Origin: Pseudomonas turukhanskensis
Lineage (GTDB): Bacteria > Pseudomonadota > Gammaproteobacteria > Pseudomonadales > Pseudomonadaceae
DNA length: 64,000 nt
Direction: 5' to 3'
Assembly (NCBI RefSeq): GCF_027922365.1
Contig: NZ_BSFN01000020.1
Coordinates: forward strand, 1 to 64,000
In this document: positions 43,498 to 53,143 of the stretch, piece by piece
Layout: every line of letters starts with the position of its first letter
How positions within the stretch are numbered: position 1 is the stretch's first letter
Program-made: the position numbers and the translations under genes
Notes under the pieces: generated by a model
The model's input: only the letters and a program-made list of their open reading frames with translations
Databases searched by the model: none
Told to the model about the DNA's origin: nothing

Positions 43498-43827
43498 GGC
43501 ATTTCTCCTTGTTCAGGCTGATAAGGCGGTCTAAAACGATGGCTAGAGCCTAGCATGGGCCTTGGGGGGGATGTCTCGGGGGCGCGGTCAATAAATGCTA
43601 TTGGCCAAATACATAGCGCGCTTGGACGCCTGCGCCATTCAGTGCGTCGGTTTTCTGGGTAATTGACGGTTATTGGGGTTTGCCAAGCACGGTTTTTGGG
43701 TTTATTGACGGGCGCGATCCGTCATATACTCCCGCACCTTGTTGCGAGGGGCCGCGCCACGCGGTTTCGCGGCACAGCCGGGGCCAGCCCCGAGCTGATT
43801 TTGCAGAACGCAAGCCGAGATGAGCCA
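43498..43827. other. Spacer between dps and the FmdB-like gene
   Basis: 330 bp without a gene. A candidate -10 TATACT lies at 43725-43730, with TTGACG 14 bases before it or the weaker TTATTG 17 bases before it. GC-rich short inverted motifs follow (GGGGCCGCGCC, CGCGGTTTCGCGG). Probably the promoter and leader of the FmdB-aspS-pmpR-ruvC region. Confidence 0.45.
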
Positions 43828-44049
43828 ATGCCAATTTACGATTACCAATGCGCTTCCTGTGGCCATCAGATGGAAGCCATTCAGAAATTCAGCGATTCGC
43901 CTCTGGTCGATTGCCCGACCTGCAAGGCCCCCGAGTTGAAGAAGTTGTTGTCCATGCCCGGCTTTCGCCTCAAAGGCAATGGCTGGTACGAGACCGATTT
44001 CAAGACCGGCGCTAAAAAGAACCTGGCTGGCGGCGACAAAGCCGATTAA
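43828..44049 (+). CDS. FmdB-type zinc-ribbon protein
   Basis: 73 residues opening MPIYDYQCASCGHQMEAIQK with two Cys pairs (CASC, CPTC) making a zinc ribbon, then a basic Gly-rich tail (GWYETDFKTGAKKN). The biochemical role of the family is unclear; it sits directly before aspS in pseudomonads, 42 bases away here. Confidence 0.92.
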   Translation: MPIYDYQCASCGHQMEAIQKFSDSPLVDCPTCKAPELKKLLSMPGFRLKGNGWYETDFKTGAKKNLAGGDKAD

Positions 44050-44091
44050 GCAGCACCCGAATAGTCGAATTACGAGAAGCGAACCACCATC

Positions 44092-45867
44092 ATGATGCGC
44101 AGCCATTATTGCGGCCAGTTGAACGAGAGCCTGGAAGGTCAGGAAGTCACCCTTTGCGGTTGGGTACATCGCCGCCGAGACCACGGCGGAGTGATTTTCC
44201 TCGATATCCGCGACCGTGAAGGTCTGGCCCAGGTGGTGTTCGACCCGGACCGCGCGCAAACCTTCGCCAAGGCTGACCGCGTGCGCAGCGAATATGTGGT
44301 GAAGATCACCGGCAAGGTGCGTCTGCGCCCGGCCGGCGCCAACAACGCCAACATGGCCTCCGGCGCTATCGAAGTGCTGGGCTATGAGCTTGAAGTGCTG
44401 AACGAAGCGGAAACCCCGCCGTTCTCGCTGAACGAATACACCGACGTCGGTGAAGAAACTCGTCTGCGCTATCGTTTTATCGACCTGCGCCGTCCGGAAA
44501 TGGCTGAAAAGCTGAAGCTGCGTTCGCGCGTGACCAGCAGCATTCGTCGCTACCTCGACGAAAACGGCTTTATCGACGTGGAAACGCCGATTCTCACCCG
44601 CGCCACGCCTGAAGGCGCCCGTGACTATCTGGTCCCCAGCCGTACCCACCCCGGTAGCTTCTTCGCCTTGCCGCAATCGCCCCAGCTGTTCAAACAACTG
44701 CTGATGGTGGCCGGCTTCGACCGTTACTACCAGATTGCCAAGTGCTTCCGCGACGAAGACCTGCGTGCCGACCGCCAGCCGGAATTCACCCAGATCGACA
44801 TCGAAACCAGCTTCCTCGACGAAGACGACATCATCGGTATCACCGAGAAGATGATCCGCAAACTGTTCAAGGAAGTGCTGGACCTGGAATTCGGCGAATT
44901 CCCGCATATGCCGTTCTCCGAGGCCATGAGCCGCTACGGTTCCGACAAGCCGGACCTGCGTATTCCGCTGGAACTGGTAGACGTTGCCGACCAGCTCAAA
45001 GACGTGGACTTCAAAGTATTCAGCGGCCCGGCCAATGATCCGAAGTGCCGTATCGCCGCCCTGCGTGTACCTGGCGGTGGCGCCATGCCGCGCAAGCAGA
45101 TCGACGATTACACCAAGTTTGTCGGCAACTACGGGGCCAAGGGCCTGGCGTACATCAAGGTCAATGAGCGCGCCAAAGGCGTTGAAGGCCTGCAGTCGCC
45201 CATCGTGAAGAACATTCCGGAAGCCAACCTCAACGTCATTCTTGATCGTGTAGGTGCTGTGGACGGCGACATCGTGTTCTTCGGTGCCGACAAGACCAAG
45301 ATCGTGTGCGACGCCTTGGGCGCGTTGCGTATCAAGGTTGGACACGACCTCAACCTGCTTACCTGTGAGTGGGCGCCGATGTGGGTCGTCGACTTCCCGA
45401 TGTTCGAAGAGGCCGAAGACGGCAGCCTGAACTCGCTGCACCACCCGTTCACCTCGCCCAAGTGCACCCCGGCCGAGCTGGAGGCCAACCCGGCCGCCGC
45501 GCTGTCGCGCGCTTACGACATGGTGCTCAACGGCACCGAGTTGGGCGGCGGTTCCATCCGTATTCACGACAAGGCCATGCAGCAGACCGTATTCCGCGTG
45601 CTAGGCATTAGCGAAGCCGAGCAGGAAGAGAAGTTCGGCTTCCTGCTCGATGCCCTGAAATTCGGTGCGCCGCCCCACGGTGGTCTGGCCTTCGGTCTTG
45701 ACCGTCTGGTGATGTTGATGACCGGGGCGCAGTCGATCCGTGAAGTGATCGCCTTCCCGAAAACCCAGAGCGCCGCCGATGTAATGACCCAGGCGCCGGG
45801 CGAAGTCGACCCGCGTCAGCTGCGTGATCTGCACATTCGTTTGCGCGAGCAGGTTAAAGCCGACTAA
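44092..45867 (+). CDS. aspS: Aspartyl-tRNA synthetase AspS
   Basis: 591 residues, bacterial class IIb type. Anticodon-binding domain at the N terminus (LCGWVHRRRDHGGVIFLDIR), motif 2 FRDEDLRADRQPEFTQIDIE, the GAD insertion in the middle and motif 3 AFGLDRLVMLMTG. In Pseudomonas this enzyme is usually non-discriminating (also charges tRNA-Asn), serving with GatCAB; that is not readable from the sequence alone. Confidence 0.98.
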   Translation: MMRSHYCGQLNESLEGQEVTLCGWVHRRRDHGGVIFLDIRDREGLAQVVFDPDRAQTFAKADRVRSEYVVKITGKVRLRPAGANNANMASGAIEVLGYELEVLNEAETPPFSLNEYTDVGEETRLRYRFIDLRRPEMAEKLKLRSRVTSSIRRYLDENGFIDVETPILTRATPEGARDYLVPSRTHPGSFFALPQSPQLFKQLLMVAGFDRYYQIAKCFRDEDLRADRQPEFTQIDIETSFLDEDDIIGITEKMIRKLFKEVLDLEFGEFPHMPFSEAMSRYGSDKPDLRIPLELVDVADQLKDVDFKVFSGPANDPKCRIAALRVPGGGAMPRKQIDDYTKFVGNYGAKGLAYIKVNERAKGVEGLQSPIVKNIPEANLNVILDRVGAVDGDIVFFGADKTKIVCDALGALRIKVGHDLNLLTCEWAPMWVVDFPMFEEAEDGSLNSLHHPFTSPKCTPAELEANPAAALSRAYDMVLNGTELGGGSIRIHDKAMQQTVFRVLGISEAEQEEKFGFLLDALKFGAPPHGGLAFGLDRLVMLMTGAQSIREVIAFPKTQSAADVMTQAPGEVDPRQLRDLHIRLREQVKAD

Positions 45868-45901
45868 GAAGTCTTGGCCTTCGGGCCGGGCTTTCTTGCA
45901 G

Positions 45902-45934
45902 CGCCCCTCTCTCATTCGGGACAGGGGCGTTTTC
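45902..45934 (+). terminator. Terminator after aspS
   Basis: Stem CGCCCCT / AGGGGCG with a 14-nt loop and TTTT, about 35 bases after the aspS stop; it may only partly separate aspS from pmpR. Confidence 0.75.
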
Positions 45935-45972
45935 AATTCAAGAATTTGTTATTGGGTAGGACGGAGCGCGTT

Positions 45973-46722
45973 ATGGCGGGTCATTCCAAATGGGCCAACA
46001 TCAAGCATCGTAAAGGGCGTCAGGACGCCAAAAAGGGCAAGATCTTCACCAAGCTGATCCGCGAGCTGACGGTTGCGGCCAGCCAGGGTGGCGGTATTGC
46101 AGCCGATAACCCGCGCCTGCGTCTGGCGGTGGACAAGGCCCTCGGCGCCAACATGACGCGCGACACCATTGATCGCGCCATTGCTCGCGGTGTGGGTGCC
46201 GACGATGGCACCAAGGTAGAAGAGCTGAGCTATGAGGGGTACGCGCCGAATGGCGTGGCGGTGATTGTCGAAGCCATGACCGACAATCGCAATCGCACGG
46301 CGGCCGCTGTACGCCATGCGTTTACCAAGTGTGGCGGTAACCTCGGCACCGATGGCTCCGTGGCCTATATGTTCGACCGCAAGGGGCAGATCAGCTTTGC
46401 GCCCGGCGTAAACGAAGACGCCTTGATGGAAGCAGCGCTGGAAGCCGGTGCCGACGACGTGGTGACCCACGAAGACGGCTCCATCGACGTGTTCACCAGC
46501 TTTGTCGACTTCATTTCGGTGAACGAGGCGCTGACCAAGGCTGGTTTTAAAGGTGAGGAAGCGGAGATCAGCATGATCCCGTCGATCACCGTAGAGCTCA
46601 CTGAGTTGGAGGTGGCGCAGAAGGTGCTCAAGCTGATCGACATGCTTGAAGACCTGGACGACGTGCAGAACGTGTATTTCAACGGCGAGATTCCGGAAGA
46701 AATCATGGAGCAGGTTGGCTAG
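45973..46722 (+). CDS. pmpR: YebC/PmpR-family transcriptional regulator
   Basis: 249 residues with the family opening MAGHSKWANIKHRKGRQDAK and SYEGYAPNGVAVIVEAMTDN. In P. aeruginosa PmpR represses the PQS regulator gene; YebC-type proteins are also reported to help translation of proline-rich stretches. Here it keeps its conserved place between aspS and ruvC. The ATG at MAGHSK is standard; an upstream frame extends into the aspS terminator. Confidence 0.96.
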   Translation: MAGHSKWANIKHRKGRQDAKKGKIFTKLIRELTVAASQGGGIAADNPRLRLAVDKALGANMTRDTIDRAIARGVGADDGTKVEELSYEGYAPNGVAVIVEAMTDNRNRTAAAVRHAFTKCGGNLGTDGSVAYMFDRKGQISFAPGVNEDALMEAALEAGADDVVTHEDGSIDVFTSFVDFISVNEALTKAGFKGEEAEISMIPSITVELTELEVAQKVLKLIDMLEDLDDVQNVYFNGEIPEEIMEQVG

Positions 46723-46808
46723 TAGGAGCGAGCTTGCTCGCGAACCCTGCAAACCCCGATATCCGAACGGGCCCCGCAGCCATCCTTCGCGAGCAAGCTC
46801 GCTCCTAC
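46722..46808. repeat. REP inverted pair between pmpR and ruvC
   Basis: Perfect 23-bp arms (46722-46744, 46786-46808) with GTAGGAGCGAGCTTGCTCGC and its complement around a 41-nt spacer, the common Pseudomonas GTAGGAGCGAGC REP class. It starts at the last base of the pmpR stop codon. Confidence 0.93.
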
Positions 46809-46853
46809 ATGTATAAGCTGGCGTCTTTATTTCGCCGTTAAATTGCAGGTGTT

Positions 46854-47378
46854 ATGACCCTTATTCTCGGCATTGACCCCGGTTCGCGTATCACTGGTTA
46901 CGGCGTGGTGCGTGACATTGGCCGTGGCTGTGAATACGTCGCCTCGGGTTGCATTCGCACCGGTTCCGGGGAGCTGCATGAGCGCTTGCAGATTGTGTTT
47001 CGCGGTGTGCGTGAGGTGATCGAAACCTACGGGCCGGTGACCATGGGCATCGAAAAGGTGTTTATGGCCAAGAACGCCGACTCGGCGCTCAAGCTCGGTC
47101 AGGCCCGTGGCGCGGCCATTGTCGCGGCCGCCGAGCACGGGCTGGAGATTGCCGAATACACGGCCACCCAGGTCAAACAGGCCATCGCCGGCACGGGCGG
47201 CGCCGACAAGCAGCAAGTGCAACTGATGGTGATGCATTTGCTCAAGCTGACACAAAAACCGCAGATCGATGCCTCCGATGCGCTGGCAATTGCCTTGTGC
47301 CATGCCCACACTCGCGCAAGCCTTATTCCTCACGGTCTGGTGGGCGCTCGCAGCCGCGGTGGGCGCCTGCGTCTGTGA
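46854..47378 (+). CDS. ruvC: Holliday junction resolvase RuvC
   Basis: 174 residues, a dimeric endonuclease that cuts Holliday junctions. Acidic active-site residues are visible: Asp8 in LGIDPGSRITGYG, Glu in MGIEKVFMAKN and the Asp pair in IDASDALAIALCHAH. First of ruvC-ruvA-ruvB. Confidence 0.98.
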   Translation: MTLILGIDPGSRITGYGVVRDIGRGCEYVASGCIRTGSGELHERLQIVFRGVREVIETYGPVTMGIEKVFMAKNADSALKLGQARGAAIVAAAEHGLEIAEYTATQVKQAIAGTGGADKQQVQLMVMHLLKLTQKPQIDASDALAIALCHAHTRASLIPHGLVGARSRGGRLRL

Positions 47379-47409
47379 GGCCGTGCTTCTTTATTAAGGA
47401 ACTGATGTC

Positions 47410-48015
47410 GTGATTGGACGCTTGCGCGGGACCTTGCTGGAAAAGCAGCCGCCGCACCTTATCGTTGATGTGAATGGTTTGGGCTACGAGCTGGAAGTGC
47501 CGATGACCACGCTCTATCGTTTGCCCTCGGTGGGCGAGCCGGTAACCCTGCATACCCACCTGGTGGTCCGCGAAGACGCTCACTTGCTGTTCGGTTTTGC
47601 CGAAAAACGCGAGCGTGAGCTGTTTCGCGAATTGATTCGCCTTAATGGCGTAGGCCCGAAGCTGGCGCTGGCACTGATGTCCGGTCTGGAAGTGGATGAA
47701 CTGGTGCGTGCCGTTCAGGCGCAGGATGCCTCGGCGCTTACCCGCGTTCCGGGGGTTGGCAAGAAAACCGCCGAACGCCTGCTGGTCGAGCTGAAAGATC
47801 GCTTCAAGGCGTGGGAAACCGTTCCCGGCATCGCCACCTTCGTTACTGAACCTCGTGCCGGTGGCACAGTCTCAAGTGCGGAGAATGATGCCGTGAGCGC
47901 CTTGATTTCGTTGGGGTTCAAGCCGCAAGAGGCGAGCCGCGCGGTATCTGCCGTGCAGGAAGAAGGCTTGAGTAGCGAAGAATTGATCCGTCGTTCATTG
48001 AAAGGAATGGTTTAA
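47410..48015 (+). CDS. ruvA: Holliday junction helicase subunit RuvA
   Basis: 201 residues: OB fold at the N terminus (MIGRLRGTLLEKQPPHLIVD), helix-hairpin-helix pairs (RLNGVGPKLALALMSGLEV; RVPGVGKKTAERLLVELKDR) that bind the four-way junction, and a C-terminal RuvB-contacting domain (DAVSALISLGFKPQEASRAV). GTG start preceded by AAGGA. Its stop abuts the ruvB start. Confidence 0.98.
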   Translation: MIGRLRGTLLEKQPPHLIVDVNGLGYELEVPMTTLYRLPSVGEPVTLHTHLVVREDAHLLFGFAEKRERELFRELIRLNGVGPKLALALMSGLEVDELVRAVQAQDASALTRVPGVGKKTAERLLVELKDRFKAWETVPGIATFVTEPRAGGTVSSAENDAVSALISLGFKPQEASRAVSAVQEEGLSSEELIRRSLKGMV

Positions 48016-49065
48016 GTGATAGACGCCGATCGCCTGATCACCGCTTCCGGCCGTGACCGCGATGAACAACTGGATCGCGCCATCCGGCCGCTGCGTCTGG
48101 CCGAATACATTGGTCAGCCGAAAGTGCGTGAGCAGATGGAGCTGTTTATCCAGGCCGCTCGCGGCCGCCAGGAATCGCTCGACCACACCTTGATTTTCGG
48201 TCCGCCGGGTCTGGGTAAAACCACCTTGGCCAATATCATCGCCCAGGAGATGGGTGTTTCGATCAAGAGCACTTCAGGGCCGGTATTAGAGCGCCCAGGT
48301 GACTTGGCTGCGATGCTGACCAACCTTGAGCCCGGTGATGTGCTGTTTATCGACGAGATTCATCGTCTGTCGCCCATCGTCGAAGAAGTGCTGTACCCGG
48401 CGATGGAGGATTTCCAGCTTGACATCATGATTGGCGAGGGTCCGGCGGCTCGTTCCATCAAGCTCGACCTGCCCCCTTTTACCCTGGTCGGCGCCACCAC
48501 GCGTGCCGGCATGCTGACCAATCCGCTGCGTGATCGTTTCGGCATCGTGCAGCGTCTGGAGTTCTACAGCACGACCGACCTGGCCACCATCGTGCAGCGT
48601 TCGGCCGGTATTCTCGGTTTGCCGCTGGACCCCGAAGGTGCTTTCGAAATCGCACGTCGTGCCCGTGGCACGCCGCGCATCGCCAACCGCTTGCTCCGTC
48701 GGGTGCGCGACTTTGCCGAAGTGCGGGCGCAGGGGCACATCACCCGAGCTATCGCTGACCTTGCGCTTAACCTGCTGGATGTCGACGAACACGGGTTTGA
48801 CCATCAGGACCGTCGCTTGCTGTTAACCATGATCGAGAAGTTCGATGGTGGCCCGGTGGGCGTCGATAGCCTGGCCGCGGCCATCAGCGAAGAGCGTCAT
48901 ACCATTGAAGATGTGCTGGAGCCTTACCTGATTCAGCAGGGCTACATCATGCGCACGCCGCGCGGTCGCGTGGTGACCCGGCATGCCTATCTGCACTTTG
49001 GCTTGAATGTGCCCAAGCGTATGGGCGACCTGCCGCAGACCGATATGTTTGCGGTGGATGAGTAA
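48016..49065 (+). CDS. ruvB: Holliday junction helicase ATPase RuvB
   Basis: 349 residues, hexameric AAA+ motor of branch migration. Walker A GPPGLGKTTLAN, Walker B VLFIDEIHRL, sensor 1 LVGATTRAG and a winged-helix C terminus (RTPRGRVVTRHAYLHFG). GTG start directly after the ruvA stop, with AAAGGAATGG as ribosome site inside ruvA. Confidence 0.98.
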   Translation: MIDADRLITASGRDRDEQLDRAIRPLRLAEYIGQPKVREQMELFIQAARGRQESLDHTLIFGPPGLGKTTLANIIAQEMGVSIKSTSGPVLERPGDLAAMLTNLEPGDVLFIDEIHRLSPIVEEVLYPAMEDFQLDIMIGEGPAARSIKLDLPPFTLVGATTRAGMLTNPLRDRFGIVQRLEFYSTTDLATIVQRSAGILGLPLDPEGAFEIARRARGTPRIANRLLRRVRDFAEVRAQGHITRAIADLALNLLDVDEHGFDHQDRRLLLTMIEKFDGGPVGVDSLAAAISEERHTIEDVLEPYLIQQGYIMRTPRGRVVTRHAYLHFGLNVPKRMGDLPQTDMFAVDE

Positions 49066-49142
49066 GCATGGCGATAGCATTGCAAATGGTTAAAAAACAG
49101 TTGGTTTGCCCGATTGGCAACCTGGGGAGTAAGCACTAGAGT

Positions 49143-49592
49143 ATGCGCGCGCAAAATGGGCTGGAGCCGTTCACGCATCGCTGTCGCGTTTATTACGAAG
49201 ACACCGATGCCGGCGGCATCGTTTATTACGTCAATTACCTTAAATTCATGGAGCGGGCTCGTACCGAGCGGCTACGTGATCTGGGCTTTGCTCAGTCACA
49301 GCTGGCTGGGGAGATGCTGTTTGTCGTGCATTCCAGCGAAGCGCGTTACCACGCGCCGGCGCGTCTGGACGATGAACTGCTGGTCAGCGCCGAAGTAACC
49401 GAATTAAACCGTGCCAGCCTGCGCTTTCGTCAACAGGTCAGGCGGGCTACGGATAAAACGCTGCTCTGTGAAGGGCAGTTCCTGGTGGCCTGTGTGCGCG
49501 CCGACAGTTTGAAACCCCGGGCCATTCCCGAAGCGTTGCGTTTAGCCTTTGCCGGCTTGAGCGACGCGGGTACATCTAAAGCAGGAGATTAA
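49143..49592 (+). CDS. ybgC: Acyl-CoA thioesterase YbgC
   Basis: 149-residue hotdog thioesterase with the 4HBT signature VYYEDTDAGGIVYYVNYLKF-MERARTE (catalytic Asp in EDTDAGG). First gene of the conserved ybgC-tolQRAB-pal-cpoB unit; the link of the enzyme to Tol function is not settled. Confidence 0.95.
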   Translation: MRAQNGLEPFTHRCRVYYEDTDAGGIVYYVNYLKFMERARTERLRDLGFAQSQLAGEMLFVVHSSEARYHAPARLDDELLVSAEVTELNRASLRFRQQVRRATDKTLLCEGQFLVACVRADSLKPRAIPEALRLAFAGLSDAGTSKAGD

Positions 49593-49594
49593 GC

Positions 49595-50290
49595 GTGGAA
49601 GCCACCGTCGTCGACCATACCTCTATGTGGAGCCTGATCAGCAACGCCAGCATCGTGGTACAGCTGGTCATGCTGGTCCTTGTAGGCGCATCGGTAACCT
49701 CATGGATCATGATTTTCCAGCGCAGCACCATGATTCGTGCCGCGCGCCGCTCGCTCGAAACCTTCGAGGAGCGTTTCTGGTCGGGCATCGACCTGTCCAA
49801 GCTGTACCGCCAGGCCGGCGCCAACCCCGACCCGGATTCGGGCGTTGAGCAGATATTCCGTGGCGGTTTCAAAGAGTTCTCGCGCCTGCGCCAGCAACCG
49901 GGTGTTGATCCAGACGCGGTCATGGACGGCGTTAACCGCGCCATGCGTGTAGCCATTTCCCGTGAAGAAGAAAAGCTCGAGCAGAGCCTGCCGTTCCTTG
50001 CCACTGTAGGTTCCACCAGTCCGTATATCGGTCTGTTCGGTACCGTGTGGGGCATCATGAACTCCTTCCGCGGCCTGGCCTCGGCGCAACAAGCCACGCT
50101 GGCCACCGTTGCTCCGGGTATTGCCGAGGCCCTGATCGCCACCGCCATCGGCCTGTTTGCTGCGATCCCGGCCGTAATCGCCTACAACCGCTTTGCCGCT
50201 CGTGGCGAAACCCTGATCGGCCGTTACTACACCTTCGCCGATGAATTCCAAGCCATCCTGCACCGTAAAGTGCACACCAGCGACGAGTAA
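49595..50290 (+). CDS. tolQ: Tol-Pal inner-membrane subunit TolQ
   Basis: 231 residues, three membrane helices (about 14-36, 140-162, 174-196) in the MotA/TolQ/ExbB family. With TolR it forms the proton channel that energises TolA. GTG start with AGGAG eight bases upstream, two bases after ybgC. Confidence 0.97.
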   Translation: MEATVVDHTSMWSLISNASIVVQLVMLVLVGASVTSWIMIFQRSTMIRAARRSLETFEERFWSGIDLSKLYRQAGANPDPDSGVEQIFRGGFKEFSRLRQQPGVDPDAVMDGVNRAMRVAISREEEKLEQSLPFLATVGSTSPYIGLFGTVWGIMNSFRGLASAQQATLATVAPGIAEALIATAIGLFAAIPAVIAYNRFAARGETLIGRYYTFADEFQAILHRKVHTSDE

Positions 50291-50330
50291 GCCGCGGGTT
50301 TTACTGAAGGCTTTAGGAAAGGTTTAACTC

Positions 50331-50783
50331 ATGGCACGTATTCGTAAGAGACGTAAACCAGTTGCCGAAATGAACGTGGTGCCCTACATCGACGTGATGC
50401 TGGTGCTGCTGGTGATTTTCATGGTGACTGCCCCGATGCTCAACCAGGGGGTGAAGGTCGACTTGCCCAAGGTGTCTAGCGATGCCTTGCCGCAAGACAA
50501 CAACACCCAGGTGCTGACCATCTCGATCAAGGCCGACAAGACCTACTACTGGAATCTGGGTAGCGAAGTGGACACCGACAAGGTGCAGGCCAAAGCCCTG
50601 ACCCTGCCGGAAATGACCACCGCCGTGACGGCGATCATGAATCAGAGCCGCGCGCAGGGTAAGCAGACCCAAGTGTTTATCCGTGCCGACAAAGTGGTCG
50701 ACTACGGCGCTGTAATGGCCGCCATGGGCGGGCTGCAGCAGGCCGGTGTGGGTAACGTCGGCCTGATTACCGAGGCGCCCTAA
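50331..50783 (+). CDS. tolR: Tol-Pal subunit TolR
   Basis: 150 residues. A single membrane helix near the N terminus carries the proton-carrying Asp in VVPYIDVMLVLLVIFMVTAP; a periplasmic ExbD/TolR domain follows. Overlaps the tolA start by one base (TAATG). Confidence 0.97.
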   Translation: MARIRKRRKPVAEMNVVPYIDVMLVLLVIFMVTAPMLNQGVKVDLPKVSSDALPQDNNTQVLTISIKADKTYYWNLGSEVDTDKVQAKALTLPEMTTAVTAIMNQSRAQGKQTQVFIRADKVVDYGAVMAAMGGLQQAGVGNVGLITEAP

Positions 50784-51793
50784 TGCAGGAACGCGAGCGC
50801 TCCTCATCGGAAGGCTTTTTCTGGCCAAGCATCTGGGCGATAGGGCTGCACGTTCTATTGTTCGGCATGCTGTTTGTCAGCTTTGCTTTTACGCCGGAGC
50901 TACCACCCGCCAAACCGATTGTTCAGGCTACGCTCTACGAGCTCAAGTCCAAGAGCCCGGCGACTGTGCAAACTAACCAGAAAATTGCTGGCGAAGCGAA
51001 GCAGACCAAAGCCAAGCAGTACGAAGTTGAGCAGTTGGAAGCCAAGCGGGTTGAGCAAGAAAAGCAGGCCGTAAAGGCAGCGGAACAAAAGAAAGCGGAC
51101 GAAGCTCAAAAAGCCGAAGCGGCTGAGCAAGCCGAAGCGGAGGCGGCCAAGGCAGCTGAAGCGAAGAAAGCTGAAGAAGCGAAAAAGGTCGAGGAAAAGA
51201 AACTCGCCGACATCGCCAAGAAGAAAACCGAAGAAGAAAAGAAAAAAGCTGAGGAAGAGGCAAAGAAAAAGGCCGACGCCGAAGCTGCCAAGAAAGCGGC
51301 TGAAGACGCTAAGAAGAAAGCGGCAGACGCGGCTAAAAAGGCCACCGAGAAGAAGCTGGCAGACGCCGCAGCCGCCAAGAAAAAGGCTGCCGAGGCTGCG
51401 CGCAAGGCGGCAGAAGACAAGAAAGCTCAGGCCCTGGCCGAGTTGCTGTCGGACACCACAGAGCGCCAGGCGACAACCGCTGATGAAGTGGGCGACACCG
51501 TCTCCGGTAACTTTGACGACCTGATTCGGATGCGTGCTTCTGAAGTGTGGAGTCGCCCCCCAGGCGCTCGGAACGGCATGGCCGTGGTGCTACAAATCAC
51601 CATGCTGCCCGACGGCACCATCACCAGTGCCACGATTGCGAAGTCTAGCGGTAGCGCACCATTTGATAACTCTGCTGTAGCGGCAGTGAAAAACATTGGG
51701 CGTTTAGTAGAAATGCAGGGTCTGAGTCCTAGCGACTTCAATCCCTATCGTTCGTTCAAGATGACCTTCAAACCTGAGGATCTAGATTTGTGA
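50783..51793 (+). CDS. tolA: Tol-Pal energy transducer TolA
   Basis: 336 residues in three parts: an N-terminal membrane anchor (WPSIWAIGLHVLLFGMLFVS), a long Lys/Ala/Glu-rich helix (about 75-220, runs of KKAEE/AAKKA) that spans the periplasm, and a C-terminal domain that binds TolB and colicins or phage in other bacteria (SGNFDDLIRMRASEVWSRPP...). Overlaps tolB by four bases (GTGA). Confidence 0.96.
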   Translation: MQERERSSSEGFFWPSIWAIGLHVLLFGMLFVSFAFTPELPPAKPIVQATLYELKSKSPATVQTNQKIAGEAKQTKAKQYEVEQLEAKRVEQEKQAVKAAEQKKADEAQKAEAAEQAEAEAAKAAEAKKAEEAKKVEEKKLADIAKKKTEEEKKKAEEEAKKKADAEAAKKAAEDAKKKAADAAKKATEKKLADAAAAKKKAAEAARKAAEDKKAQALAELLSDTTERQATTADEVGDTVSGNFDDLIRMRASEVWSRPPGARNGMAVVLQITMLPDGTITSATIAKSSGSAPFDNSAVAAVKNIGRLVEMQGLSPSDFNPYRSFKMTFKPEDLDL

Positions 51794-53091
51794 TCAACAT
51801 TCTTCGCGGATTGCTAGTAGTCCTTTGTTGCGCTGCGGGAATGGCGGCAGCAGAGGAAAAAAACATTCTGGTGGGCACCGGCCAAGACCGTGCCATCCCG
51901 ATTGCAGTGGTTCCATTTGGCTGGCAGGGCGGCACCGTTTTGCCTGAGGACATCTCCGATGTCGTCGGTAAGGACCTGCGCAACTCCGGCATCTTCGAGC
52001 CAATTCCTCGCCAGAACATGATCAGCCTGCCGTCCCAGGCCAGCGAAGTGATCTACCGCGACTGGAAAGCGCTTGGGGCTCAGTACGTGCTGGTGGGCAA
52101 TATCGTGCCCAACGGCGGCCGTCTGCAGATCCAGTTCGCGCTGTTCAACGTGGCCACCGAGCAGCAGGTATTCGCGGGCAGCGTAGGCGGTACCACTGAC
52201 CAACTGCGCGACATGTCGCACTACATCTCGGATCAGGCATTCGAGAAACTCACCGGTATCAAGGGCGCGTTCTCCACCCAGATGCTGTACGTGACGGCCG
52301 AGCGCTTCTCCGGTACCAATACCCGCTACACCCTGCAGCGTTCGGACTATGACGGCGCTCGCGCAGTCACCCTGCTGCAGTCGCGCGAGCCGATTCTGTC
52401 GCCGCGTTTTGCCAGCGATGGCAAGCGCATCGCCTATGTGTCGTTCGAGCAGAAGCGTCCGCGTATCTTCATCCAGCACATTGACACCGGTCGCCGCGAG
52501 CAGATCACCAACTTCGAAGGCCTCAATGGTGCCCCGGCGTTCTCGCCTGATGGCAGCAAACTGGCGTTCGTGTTGTCGCGCGATGGCAACCCGGAAATTT
52601 ATGTGATGGATCTGGGCTCGCGCCAGATGACCCGTGTGACCAATCACTATGCAATTGATACCGAACCCTTCTGGGGCAAGGATGGTCAGACCATTTACTT
52701 CACATCCGACCGCGCCGGGAAACCGCAGGTCTATAAAACCAATATTGCTGGCGGTGCAGTTGACCGGGTGACCTTTGTAGGTAACTACAATGCCAACCCC
52801 AAACTGTCTGCTGACGAGAAGACGTTGGTGATGATTCACCGTCAGGACGGTTTCACCAATTTCAAAGTTGCGGCGCTGGACTTGCAGTCGTCCCGGTTAA
52901 AGATTCTTTCCGATACCAATCTGGATGAGTCGCCTACTGTCGCGCCCAACGGCACCATGGTAATCTACGCCACCCGCCAGCAGGGCCGTGGAGTCTTGAT
53001 ACTTGCCTCCATCAATGGACGAGTAAAACTCCCGATTCCAACCGCGCAAGGCGAAATCCGAGAGCCATCCTGGTCGCCCTTCCTGAACTGA
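51790..53091 (+). CDS. tolB: Tol-Pal periplasmic protein TolB
   Basis: 433 residues with a signal peptide (MINILRGLLVVLCCAAGMAA-A), an N-terminal domain and a six-bladed beta-propeller with repeated blades (LSPRFASDGKRIAYVSFEQK; APAFSPDGSKLAFVLSRDG; TEPFWGKDGQTIYFTSDRAG). It binds Pal and TolA. GTG start. Confidence 0.97.
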   Translation: MINILRGLLVVLCCAAGMAAAEEKNILVGTGQDRAIPIAVVPFGWQGGTVLPEDISDVVGKDLRNSGIFEPIPRQNMISLPSQASEVIYRDWKALGAQYVLVGNIVPNGGRLQIQFALFNVATEQQVFAGSVGGTTDQLRDMSHYISDQAFEKLTGIKGAFSTQMLYVTAERFSGTNTRYTLQRSDYDGARAVTLLQSREPILSPRFASDGKRIAYVSFEQKRPRIFIQHIDTGRREQITNFEGLNGAPAFSPDGSKLAFVLSRDGNPEIYVMDLGSRQMTRVTNHYAIDTEPFWGKDGQTIYFTSDRAGKPQVYKTNIAGGAVDRVTFVGNYNANPKLSADEKTLVMIHRQDGFTNFKVAALDLQSSRLKILSDTNLDESPTVAPNGTMVIYATRQQGRGVLILASINGRVKLPIPTAQGEIREPSWSPFLN

Positions 53092-53143
53092 CGCGGCGCT
53101 ACACCTTTTACTTAACACACTGGGGTTCATTAGGAGTTTTACT

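Noticed and set aside
43702..45567. Long minus-strand frame opposite aspS
   Set aside because: Antisense shadow of a conserved gene; no ribosome site and no recognisable product.
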